Source: an uncultured Bacteroides sp. (GTDB taxonomy: Bacteria; Bacteroidota; Bacteroidia; Bacteroidales; Bacteroidaceae). Taken from it: DNA of 64,000 bases. Below the pieces are notes generated by a model. The model worked only from the letters and a program-made list of their open reading frames with translations, was not told where the DNA came from and did no database searches. Each line of letters begins with the position of its first letter. The first letter of the stretch is position 1. The stretch spans positions 1 to 64,000 of the forward strand of contig USLU01000002.1 of assembly GCA_900555635.1 (NCBI GenBank), given 5' to 3'. The translations under genes and the position numbers were made by a program. Shown in pieces: positions 17,148-25,301 of this stretch.

Positions 17148-18196
17148 TGAAATTATTCCTTATTATATGTCTTTTTCTCTGCCCGTACTTCAATATGTAC
17201 GGGCAAGAGAAAAAAGATACTCTCACCTTTCGTATAGCAAGCTATAATGTAGAGAACCTGTTCGATTACCAGCATGATAGTCTGAAGAATGACTATGAGT
17301 TCCTGCCTGATGCTTTACGCCATTGGAATTACACTAAATATAAGAAGAAATTAGATAACATTGCCCGCGTCATTACTGCAATCGGCGGATGGACTCCACC
17401 AGCTCTTGTAGCTTTATGTGAAGTAGAAAATGACAGTGTCATGCGCGACCTTACCCGGTATTCTATTTTAAGGGAAGCGGATTATCGATATGTAATGACG
17501 GAATCACCCGATGAACGTGGCATTGATGTGGCATTGCTATATCAAAGAAATCTCTTCAAATTACTTTCATACCAAAGTTTACCGGTAGATAAACCCTCTA
17601 AGAACAGTCGCCCCACGCGAGACATTCTCCACGTTTGTGGAATGATACTAAACAGAGACACTTTAGATGTTTTTGTAGCCCATCTTCCATCCAGGTCAGG
17701 TGGTGCTAAAATATCTGAACCTTACAGAGTATTGGCGGCAAAAAAAATAAAAGAAGCGGTTGATAGTATTTCTCAGGTACGAGATCGGGCACAAATCCTA
17801 ATCTTAGGTGATTTCAATGATTATCCAAGCAATAAATCCATAAAGCAGATATTAAAAGCAGAAATTCCGCCTACTATCCAAGATTCTATACATAGGAACA
17901 GTTTATACCATCTATTAGCAAGGAGAACGAATATGAAAAAGAACTTCGGCAGTTACAAGTTCCAGGGAGAATGGGGACTACTGGACCATATCATAGTCTC
18001 CGGAAATCTTTTAATAGAAGATTCGCCACTTTATACCAATGAAGCAAATGCAGATGTATTAAGTCTTCCTTTCCTATTGACCGAAGACAAGAAGTATGGA
18101 GGCAAACAGCCCTTCCGTACATATTATGGAATGAAATATCAAAAAGGGTATAGCGATCACCTGCCAGTATGGGCAGAGTTTAGACTTACATATTAA
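17147..18196 (+). CDS. endonuclease/exonuclease/phosphatase-family protein
   Basis: A 349-residue protein with a signal peptide (MKLFLIICLFLCPYFNMYGQ) and the EEP fold. Motifs are ASYNVENLFD (about 28-37), ALCEVEND (metal Glu), VAHLPSRSGG, ILGDFNDYPS and the terminal SDHLPVWAEF. Such exported proteins act on nucleic acids or phosphoesters in the periplasm; the substrate is not evident. It is coupled to pepD by a one-base overlap and its last 11 bases overlap the convergent histidine-kinase gene. Confidence 0.88.
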   Translation: MKLFLIICLFLCPYFNMYGQEKKDTLTFRIASYNVENLFDYQHDSLKNDYEFLPDALRHWNYTKYKKKLDNIARVITAIGGWTPPALVALCEVENDSVMRDLTRYSILREADYRYVMTESPDERGIDVALLYQRNLFKLLSYQSLPVDKPSKNSRPTRDILHVCGMILNRDTLDVFVAHLPSRSGGAKISEPYRVLAAKKIKEAVDSISQVRDRAQILILGDFNDYPSNKSIKQILKAEIPPTIQDSIHRNSLYHLLARRTNMKKNFGSYKFQGEWGLLDHIIVSGNLLIEDSPLYTNEANADVLSLPFLLTEDKKYGGKQPFRTYYGMKYQKGYSDHLPVWAEFRLTY

Positions 18197-20234
18197 TCAC
18201 AAAGCTGGTACCACCGGTATAATTACTATCAATATGGATAGTTCCACCAAGTCGTGTAATAATCAACCGGCTAATATAAAGCCCTAAGCCATTACCCGGT
18301 TTGAATTCATCTATCTTAACAAAACGTTCAAATACCCGTTCTTGCTCGTCAACCGGAATACCTATTCCTGTATCTGTTACTCTCATTTCTAATTTTCCAG
18401 CCTTATCTTTATGGCAGCTTAAAGTGATGCGTCCGCTTTCAGTAAACTTATTGGCATTACTCAGCAAATGTGCGATGGCTTGGGAGAGATAAACTACATT
18501 CGTTTGAATCTCACGACAATCATCCGCAACATCTAAACTATAATGAATGCTATCTTTACCACCTGTAGATTTCAGTTTTTGCAACTCCTCTGTAAAAATT
18601 TCCAGAATATCGGCTTGAGCTGTTGGAAGTTCTTCTACTGAACTACTCAAATTGGATACCTCCAATAAATCATTCAATAGCCCGGTCAGCAAATTCGTGT
18701 TGCTCTGGATCAATTCGGGAAACTCATGCTTACACTCGGCATCAATCGTTTCGTCCAGCAACAAGCTACTAAATCCATTTATAGCATTAAGCGGAGTACG
18801 AATTTCATGGCACATTGAATTGATAAAAGCGGTTTTCATCTTCTCGCTCTCCTGAGCCTTCTCACTTTGCCGGATAACTTCTGCATTCGATTCCATCAAT
18901 TTCTTCTGCATCCGTTTCAGTTTATTCAAATGAAAACGTTGACTGATTCCCCATGCAACAGAAAGTACAAAAACAAAAAGGATAGAGAAGAATGCAATCT
19001 GTCGGTTCCGTGAGGTTAGTTTTTCTTTTTCCAGTTCAAGATGATTCAAATCATAGCGGGCATCCATGTCTGCACGAAGTTGCTTCGACTCCTCATTCGC
19101 TATCTTTTCTTGCAATTCACAGTTTGCCAACATCGACTCATATGCCTTTTTATAGTCCTTCAAAACAGCATAGCAGTCAGCTTGATCTTTATACACACTA
19201 GCACAAACATTAACTGTGGTTGGAGTATCATCATTTTTCAGACATTCAAGAATCGAATCTCCATAGGCTATAACCATTTTATAATCTTTCAAATCTTCAT
19301 AAAAACCTTTTGTAGTAAAATACAATGACAGTAGATTGTCTCTCTGTCGAAGCATCACACCCGCTTTTTTCAAACAATCTAATGCTTTCTGGTAACCAAC
19401 TATTGACGGGAAACGGGCAATTCCTTCATTATAGAGTGAATTTACATATTCAAAATTCTGATAAACATCTGCCTGCACTTCAGGAAGTTCTTGATACTGT
19501 TCAAGAATATCCATCATTTTCTCGAGAAAGGTTACTACTTTCGCATTTTCTCTTGAATTGATATAGCCTATATAGATATTTTCATTCACCCAGAAGAGAA
19601 TCTCAGCTCCATATTTAACTGGAACTTTTTGTATGAATTCAAATAAGCGCTCAAAATAACGCAATGCATTCTTATAAGAATCTGTTCCATTATCTGAAAT
19701 ACCCATGGCAGCTGCCATTCCTAATGCATAATTACGTTCTATCTGAAAATAGATGTCTTCCGGATTTTCATTGGGATTGGTATATTGGGCAGACAATTGT
19801 TCGATAACCTGATTTTCATCTTCTGTCCAGTCGGCAACAGAACGGATGTGCCTCAAACGGACTTCTGTAATAAAACATCGTTTTCGCTCCCCGGTCAATA
19901 CCTCATCGGCCAACTTCAGATAGTAAATAACAGAGTCGTTTGTCAATACCCGCTTTTTACGATTGATCGCCATTACAAGTTTGCGCAAGGCATCTGAAAT
20001 GATATATTCATTTTTTGCCTTTATACCTTCTTCAAGCAATATTCGGGTAAGTGGTATAGAATCTATAAAAAGATAGTTTCTGTAATAATTGTCAAGATTC
20101 AAACAGGCGGCCATCCGTTCCTTTTGCGTTTTCGCATGAACAAATACCGCCTTCAGACTATCTGCCTGCACATTATTAGACAAGATTGATGTCGAATAAA
20201 GAAGTATGATAAGGAAAAGAAAGGTACCTTTCAT
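18186..20234 (-). CDS. TPR-sensor histidine kinase
   Basis: A 682-residue protein with an N-terminal signal peptide, a helical TPR-like periplasmic region (about 25-395), one membrane helix near 405-425 (IAFFSILFVFVLSVAWGI), a coiled linker and a kinase core. The HisKA box is MCHEIRTPLNAINGFSSLL; the ATPase shows NANKF (N box), DTGIGIP (G1), FERF and GNGLGLYISR (G2). It should autophosphorylate in response to a periplasmic signal. No response regulator is next to it. It overlaps the nuclease-like gene by 11 bp at the 3' ends. A minus-strand -7 box lies at 20258-20265. Confidence 0.9.
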   Translation of the reverse strand: MKGTFLFLIILLYSTSILSNNVQADSLKAVFVHAKTQKERMAACLNLDNYYRNYLFIDSIPLTRILLEEGIKAKNEYIISDALRKLVMAINRKKRVLTNDSVIYYLKLADEVLTGERKRCFITEVRLRHIRSVADWTEDENQVIEQLSAQYTNPNENPEDIYFQIERNYALGMAAAMGISDNGTDSYKNALRYFERLFEFIQKVPVKYGAEILFWVNENIYIGYINSRENAKVVTFLEKMMDILEQYQELPEVQADVYQNFEYVNSLYNEGIARFPSIVGYQKALDCLKKAGVMLRQRDNLLSLYFTTKGFYEDLKDYKMVIAYGDSILECLKNDDTPTTVNVCASVYKDQADCYAVLKDYKKAYESMLANCELQEKIANEESKQLRADMDARYDLNHLELEKEKLTSRNRQIAFFSILFVFVLSVAWGISQRFHLNKLKRMQKKLMESNAEVIRQSEKAQESEKMKTAFINSMCHEIRTPLNAINGFSSLLLDETIDAECKHEFPELIQSNTNLLTGLLNDLLEVSNLSSSVEELPTAQADILEIFTEELQKLKSTGGKDSIHYSLDVADDCREIQTNVVYLSQAIAHLLSNANKFTESGRITLSCHKDKAGKLEMRVTDTGIGIPVDEQERVFERFVKIDEFKPGNGLGLYISRLIITRLGGTIHIDSNYTGGTSFVINM

Positions 20235-20257
20235 CTATATATAGTTAATGACCGGAG

Positions 20258-20265
20258 CAAAAATA
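20258..20265 (-). promoter_or_regulatory. -7 box TATTTTTG for the histidine kinase gene
   Basis: An exact TAnnTTTG on the minus strand, 23 bases before the ATG at 20234. Confidence 0.4.
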
Positions 20266-20326
20266 GACATTTTATCTAAACTTTAACCCGAAAAAGAAGA
20301 AAAAAGGTTCAAGCTACTTACATAAA

Positions 20327-21496
20327 TTAATCAGAATATTGATACAGTTTCAGATCAAACTTCTGCACCATCACCAATAAATGGTCAAATATATCAGACT
20401 GAATGCGTTCGTACTCTTTCCATACTTTATTACGTGAGAAGAAATAAACCTGAATAGGTACTCCGTAAGTAGTGGGTTCAAGCTGACTGAGAATTAAATC
20501 CATGTCCTGATTCACTACCGGAAGACTGCACAAATAGCGTTCAATATAGATACGGTAAACTTGTGCATTGGTAGGTGTCTCGCCTTCTGCGGGCTGATAA
20601 TCCGCCATCAAAGGAACTTCTTTACGAATAGTATCCAGTAAATCAGGCGTACAGAATTTCAGGGTGGTCATATCCAGATAAATGTTCTTTTTTACCCGGC
20701 GCCCACCACTCTCCTGCATACCACGCCAGTTCTGAAAAGAATTGTTCACCAGGTTATAGGGCGGCACGGTGGAAATAGTCTTGTCCCAGTTGCGTATCTT
20801 CACCGTATTCAAAGTTATTTCTTCCACAGTGCCATTAGCTACGCCATTGGGCAACGCTATCCAGTCTCCGATACGCAACATATCATTGGCAGAAAGCTGT
20901 ACTCCGGCTACAAAGCCCAGAATACTGTCTTTAAAAACCAGCATCAATACAGCTGCCGAAGCACCCAGACCGGCAAACAACGTCATGGGAGACTTGTCAA
21001 TCAGCACAGAAACAATGACAATGCCACCCACAAAAAACAACAACACCTGCAATACCTGGACAAATCCCTTCATCGGGCGGTTCTTCTGGGTATCTTTTGC
21101 ATTATATACATCGAGCATTACCAGCAACATACCGTTGATAGTAAGCAACACGGCAGTAATTATATATACCGCACATATCTTTTGTGAGAATTCCAGCGCC
21201 TCTTTGCCCCGCACAAAAGCCAAAGGCAATAAAAAATAAATCAAGACACCGGGCAGGATATGTATCAGATGATGTACCACTTTCCGCTTCATGAGCAGTG
21301 TGTTCCACTTATGGGGCGAACGTTTTGTATAACGTTTCATGCCACCTACAAATATCGCCTGGCACAAATAGTCCAGCCCTATCGACAGTGCAATCATCAA
21401 CACTGCGATAATCGATTCATCAAACATATTTGCTAACTTCGGGTCGATGCCCCAATCAATGAGGATTTTGTTCATCCAGCTTCCTAAACTCGTCAT
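20327..21496 (-). CDS. mechanosensitive ion channel, YbdG/MscM-like
   Basis: A 389-residue inner-membrane protein with about five helices. The MscS pore-like helix is at TLFAGLGASAAVLMLVFKDSILGFVAGVQL, followed by the beta domain DMLRIGDWIALPNGVANGTVEEITLNTVKIRNWDKTISTVPP. The extended C-terminal part (NNSFQNWRGMQESGGRRVKK) is characteristic of YbdG-type miniconductance channels rather than short MscS. Family members release solutes on hypo-osmotic shock. It is a single gene. Confidence 0.88.
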   Translation of the reverse strand: MTSLGSWMNKILIDWGIDPKLANMFDESIIAVLMIALSIGLDYLCQAIFVGGMKRYTKRSPHKWNTLLMKRKVVHHLIHILPGVLIYFLLPLAFVRGKEALEFSQKICAVYIITAVLLTINGMLLVMLDVYNAKDTQKNRPMKGFVQVLQVLLFFVGGIVIVSVLIDKSPMTLFAGLGASAAVLMLVFKDSILGFVAGVQLSANDMLRIGDWIALPNGVANGTVEEITLNTVKIRNWDKTISTVPPYNLVNNSFQNWRGMQESGGRRVKKNIYLDMTTLKFCTPDLLDTIRKEVPLMADYQPAEGETPTNAQVYRIYIERYLCSLPVVNQDMDLILSQLEPTTYGVPIQVYFFSRNKVWKEYERIQSDIFDHLLVMVQKFDLKLYQYSD

Positions 21497-21577
21497 AGGC
21501 TTTTAGTGTTCTTTCTATTAAGTATAACAACTTGAAGATAAAAGATGTTTTTGAACTGCGGAAACTATAATAATAAA

Positions 21578-21614
21578 GCAGCTTCGGAGTTCTGTTATTT
21601 CTCTCCGAAGCTGC
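21578..21614 (-). terminator. terminator-like hairpin after the BACON-SusD gene
   Basis: GCAGCTTCGGAG (21578-21589) pairs perfectly with CTCCGAAGCTGC (21603-21614). On the minus strand a T-rich run (TTTATTATTATAG) follows, about 70 nt downstream of the stop at 21687. Confidence 0.75.
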
Positions 21615-21686
21615 ACTATTCCTGCTAAGTAACTGTTCACAATCAATTCATAGATAGCAAGTTTTCTGTATTTATAGTATCCGTCA

Positions 21687-24344
21687 CTAATATCCCGGAT
21701 TCTGCATTATTACCGGACTGGTATTTATTTCATCCATAGGGATCGGGAAGAGCAACCGCCATGTCGGTACATTCAAACGTTCTTCGGCAATGCCGTTGCG
21801 TTTCATGAAAGCAAAGTAAGTACCTGTACCTTTCAATTGTATTTTCCAAGTATCAGCCAGACGATTGATGAATTCATTGGAAGCACGGGTATCAATCTCT
21901 GTATCTCCCGATGGATAAGCAGGAGTACCAACATTAGCAATAACCACTTTGTTCAAGTATTCTTCTGCTTGAGCCGGATTGCCTAAATGAGATTCACACT
22001 CAGCCAACATTAGCATGGCTTCTACATAACTGAAACAGATTTCTCCTAAAGGCTCAATAGTTTGGGTTGCACGTGTACCACTACCATTCGGGTTGGGAAG
22101 GTGATAAATCAAATCACCCAGTTTATATCTATCGCTATTCACTATCTCATTCAAAATAGATTTAGCCTCGGCATATTTATTCTGTTCCACGTAAATTCGA
22201 GCTAATAATAAAGAAATCATATCTCGAGACGGGAAGAAGAGATCATCCACTGTTTTACATTCCTGCTTCTCGGCAGGCAAATACTGACGCACTGACGTCA
22301 AGGAAGCAACAAAATATTCCAGTATTTCTTTTTGATTCATAGCAGGAATATTGAAGCCTCCATCTATTGATATTTCATCCAGGCATACAGCTTGCCCCCA
22401 AATATTCCCCATTTGATAAAGCAGCATAAAACGTTGCATATCCAGCAATGAAACTACAGCCATGCTGTCAGCAGGTGTCAATTCTTCATGTGTAGAGACT
22501 GCTACCCCTTCTTTCACCTTTAATATCCAATTGATTGCTGAATAACAAAGCTTACGTGCATTTCTGACATCACTGTTTCTTGCATCCAACTCATGATTGA
22601 CAAAAAGCATCCACCCATTATGATTCTGTTCTACTTCTCCCTGACGGGTATATAATTCCTCTTGAGTATATATCTCCCTTAAAGCCTTGTAAGACTGAAT
22701 ACAAATACCCCCAATCAGTTGATTTCCAGACGACGTCAGTCGTAAACGAACCACTTTAGCAGGATCAGGTTCCTGAGTGATAACCAACTTTGCCTCCCGG
22801 TTTTCATATTCTCCATAAATGTTTACTGTAACGGTAGCCCCGGCTTGTGCACTTAATGCCGGATTCACTTTTATCTCTAAGTACTGTCCGTCAGCCGACA
22901 ATGCGGCTTCGCATGATATTCCAGCTTTATTCTCATAATAGAATAGAGCAGAGCTCCAGAATTCGTCATCGGGCAATTGGTCAATAGGGGCTCGATCCAA
23001 ATAATCAGATTCCGGTTCCAACACCTGCCACTGCTTCATTGCCACCGCAACATCCGCATCTACTTTAATCCGATATGTTCCCCCTTCTTTCGGCACATCC
23101 AATGCCGTTTGTTCCAACTTCACGGAAGTAGGTTTACCGGCTTGCCAAATTTTTAATGTATCACATTCGTTCCCATTCTTGCTTTTCACAAGCACCCTGC
23201 CACGACGGGGAGCAAAACTTTCATTCCGTGCCGCCTTCAAATAGATTTTGCGAAGTTGCAAACCACGGGTAGCCGTACTTTCCGTAATCCATTGGCAAGT
23301 ATCCGCCGGACGTACTTCCACTTCTACATTGGCATTTACATCAATAGAGATAATAGTGTCGTTGGGAGATTTCAGTTCAATGCTTTTGGCATCTACCACA
23401 ACGGCATCTTTTTGTGCCTGTATTACAGTCAACGTGTCTGCAATAGACGTGTTATCTTTATCGTAGAAAATGATCTGCGCTCTGCGGGCTTCATTCTTTT
23501 CATTGGCACTGATTGTATAGTAAACCGTATGACTGGACATTCCGCGAGTTAGTACAGCTTCCTTAATCCAATCCACATCGGGCATTTTAACGCCATAAGC
23601 ACAATTACTGCGCAACTCTACCTTTATAGTCTCGCCACGGTCTCCAACCGGATATTCATTTTCATTCAGCAATACTATATCTCCCCCATGCTGATACACA
23701 TCTATTTCTTCGGTCAACTTGCCGTCAGTGATATAGATTTTCCCTTCACGTTTCACACGTTCTTCATTCGGGCTGATTGTGAAACTTGCGGTTGTGGTAG
23801 TCAGTCCACGTGTAGAAGCAGCTGACGGTTTAATCCAGCTTTGACAATCATCTGCAATAATGGCTTTATATTCCACATTAGCTTGCACTTCAATATTCAG
23901 TGTGCCTCCCTCCTGTTTCATTTCCATACGATTGCTTGTCACCAGCAAAGCTTCTTTCGGCTTTTGTGAAATCATCAATGTCTTGTTTGTTTTTCCGGCA
24001 TTGATGGTAATGGCGACACTGCGCTCGTCGTAGCCTTCATTCTCATCTACACTGATAGAAATTTCAGCTTTCCCAGGACCTCCACTAAGCGGATAAACCC
24101 GATACCAAGTTTCACCATTACGTGTAGTGGCAGTAGTTATCTCCCAGTCTTCCGTTGCCTCGAACGCTAAAGACTGCGTGCCGGCAGTGGTAGTGAAATT
24201 TACTCCTTTCTCAAATATCTCCTCCGTTTCAGGAGGCAAAGTAATAGAGGATTGTTCCTCAATAGCATCGTCGCTACAAGCAACCAACAAAAGGAGGCAA
24301 CACAGTAGTTGCCATGTGCATTTCATGCATAATTTCAGTGTCAT
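21687..24344 (-). CDS. lipoprotein with BACON-like repeats fused to a SusD/RagB-like domain
   Basis: An 885-residue lipoprotein (lipobox LLVAC, Cys23). About five Ig-like repeats of roughly 85 residues cover 45-535; each carries a hydrophobic-W-I segment (DWEITT, SWIKPS, DWIKEA, QWITES) and ends in a strand like LMISQ, DVYQ, VIQAQ, KIWQAG or VITQEP. This is the BACON pattern, common in carbohydrate-active and adhesive proteins. Residues 540-885 are helical, TPR-like and end in LLFPIPMDEINTSPVIMQNPGY, the hallmark C-terminus of SusD proteins. No SusC gene is adjacent. Translation could start at Met7 (24326). A surface glycan-binding role is inferred. Confidence 0.82.
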   Translation of the reverse strand: MTLKLCMKCTWQLLCCLLLLVACSDDAIEEQSSITLPPETEEIFEKGVNFTTTAGTQSLAFEATEDWEITTATTRNGETWYRVYPLSGGPGKAEISISVDENEGYDERSVAITINAGKTNKTLMISQKPKEALLVTSNRMEMKQEGGTLNIEVQANVEYKAIIADDCQSWIKPSAASTRGLTTTTASFTISPNEERVKREGKIYITDGKLTEEIDVYQHGGDIVLLNENEYPVGDRGETIKVELRSNCAYGVKMPDVDWIKEAVLTRGMSSHTVYYTISANEKNEARRAQIIFYDKDNTSIADTLTVIQAQKDAVVVDAKSIELKSPNDTIISIDVNANVEVEVRPADTCQWITESTATRGLQLRKIYLKAARNESFAPRRGRVLVKSKNGNECDTLKIWQAGKPTSVKLEQTALDVPKEGGTYRIKVDADVAVAMKQWQVLEPESDYLDRAPIDQLPDDEFWSSALFYYENKAGISCEAALSADGQYLEIKVNPALSAQAGATVTVNIYGEYENREAKLVITQEPDPAKVVRLRLTSSGNQLIGGICIQSYKALREIYTQEELYTRQGEVEQNHNGWMLFVNHELDARNSDVRNARKLCYSAINWILKVKEGVAVSTHEELTPADSMAVVSLLDMQRFMLLYQMGNIWGQAVCLDEISIDGGFNIPAMNQKEILEYFVASLTSVRQYLPAEKQECKTVDDLFFPSRDMISLLLARIYVEQNKYAEAKSILNEIVNSDRYKLGDLIYHLPNPNGSGTRATQTIEPLGEICFSYVEAMLMLAECESHLGNPAQAEEYLNKVVIANVGTPAYPSGDTEIDTRASNEFINRLADTWKIQLKGTGTYFAFMKRNGIAEERLNVPTWRLLFPIPMDEINTSPVIMQNPGY

Positions 24345-24465
24345 ATCTTATTTTTTTAAGGGTTAATAATCTGCACATCTTATGTAAGAATAGGCATATG
24401 CACAGATACAGGAAGAGCGCAAACCTACTCTCACACATTCCTTGAAGGTACGGCTCTGGTAAGCC

Positions 24466-24543
24466 TTGGTCATGAAATAAGCGGAGCAGCTTCACGCCCG
24501 TACGGGTGTGAACAATACTCAGACTTATATTATTCATGACCAA
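24466..24543 (-). promoter_or_regulatory. structured leader upstream of the BACON-SusD gene
   Basis: An outer stem pairs 24466-24480 with 24530-24543 (14 bp with one bulge). Inside lies a 22-bp near-perfect palindrome at 24491-24512, TTCACGCCCGT/ACGGGTGTGAA, with one G-U pair when read as RNA. A weaker GGCT/AGCC hairpin follows at about 24452-24465. The block is more GC-rich than its AT-rich surroundings. It lies in a likely 300-nt leader between a -7 box (24652-24659) and the gene start. It could be a regulatory RNA element or an operator. Confidence 0.5.
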
Positions 24544-24651
24544 AAGTTCAATTTACCAGATTTAACCTTCAGAATAATACGTCCTCAAACGTTCTACAAT
24601 ATTTTACTTTTTATCTATTATCTCTGTTTTTACATTTAAAGTTTATAACTG

Positions 24652-24659
24652 CAAAGTTA
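24652..24659 (-). promoter_or_regulatory. candidate -7 box TAACTTTG for the BACON-SusD gene
   Basis: An exact TAnnTTTG on the minus strand. It would start transcription near 24645 and give a leader of about 300 nt. The -33 match is weak. Confidence 0.35.
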
Positions 24660-24723
24660 TAAAAGTTTCTGCAAAAAGAGAATAAAAGCAAGTAAAAGAT
24701 TGAGAAGCTGCCCGCTTTTAGAT

Positions 24724-24882
24724 TTAATGTGCTTTTATTCGTTCTGCCCAAAGTGATATCATTTCCTTAAAACTATGTTGCTGTGGGTATTGTGCAGTTA
24801 CTACAGGAGTTCCTAAAATCTATCCAATAGCTTCTTGATATTTATCACCAACAAAAGATACAAAAAATCGTAACTTATTCAT
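24724..24882 (-). pseudogene. small ORF interrupted by an in-frame TAG
   Basis: From an ATG at 24882 (overlapping the 3' end of the acidic-protein gene) the frame reads MNKLRFFVSFVGDKYQEAIG, then TAG (at codon 21). It continues in the same frame as ILGTPVVTAQYPQQHSFKEM and on through SLWAERIKAH to TAA at 24724. The second part has normal protein composition and no other stop, so this looks like a roughly 52-residue gene broken by one nonsense change, or a remnant of a longer one. I do not recognise the family. Confidence 0.5.
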
Positions 24883-25135
24883 CGTCGTCATCTTCATCAT
24901 CATCGTCGTCGTCATCATCATCGAGATAGAAATCAGCAGGGAAATGCAAGTCTAAATCGTAAATACTCACAAATCCTTTTGCACATTCTATATCTACAAG
25001 ATCCAACTCTTTCAGGTAATCAACCAATTCATCTTCTTCATACCAGCTTCCATCAAAAAGATATTCTTCACAACCGGTTTCTTCATTATATCTCGTATCT
25101 TCATACGAATTTGTGTCGTCAATAGTAAATCTCAT
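24875..25135 (-). CDS. small acidic protein with a poly-Asp tail
   Basis: 86 residues, strongly acidic, ending in an uninterrupted Asp/Glu run (about 73-86) encoded by GAT/GAC triplet repeats. The N-terminal part (EEYLFDGSWYEEDELVDYLKELDLVDIECAKGFVSIYDLDLHF) looks like a small folded domain. The function is unknown. It lies downstream of the RhuM-family gene on the same strand and overlaps the interrupted ORF by 8 nt, so the three may form one accessory unit. Acidic tails of this kind can mimic DNA or bind basic proteins or metals, but nothing here shows which. Confidence 0.6.
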   Translation of the reverse strand: MRFTIDDTNSYEDTRYNEETGCEEYLFDGSWYEEDELVDYLKELDLVDIECAKGFVSIYDLDLHFPADFYLDDDDDDDDDEDDDDE

Positions 25136-25301
25136 AATTCATTTTTTTAATTAATAAATATTGTTCTTAAAAGTATTCTTGATGCGCACAAGTACTTTTA
25201 TCATAGTTATTGCAATAAAAAGAAAAGCACCCTCAACCATCTTGATTGTGAGTGCAAAGTTATGGCATTGCCAGCAAAGCCCTTATTTACGTAAAAGAAA
25301 T

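Noticed and set aside
24452..24465. Group II intron domain V near the GAGCCGTA sequence (minus strand)
   Set aside because: Only the opening bases resemble domain V; the pairing strand and tetraloop are missing and there is no intron ORF.
24274..24543. 89-codon minus frame over the BACON-SusD leader
   Set aside because: It begins at a GTG, covers the stem-loop and overlaps the real gene in another frame; the structure explains the open frame better.
24466..24543. Invertible promoter
   Set aside because: The segment between the inverted repeats is only about 49 bp, with no recombinase nearby; a leader structure or operator is simpler.
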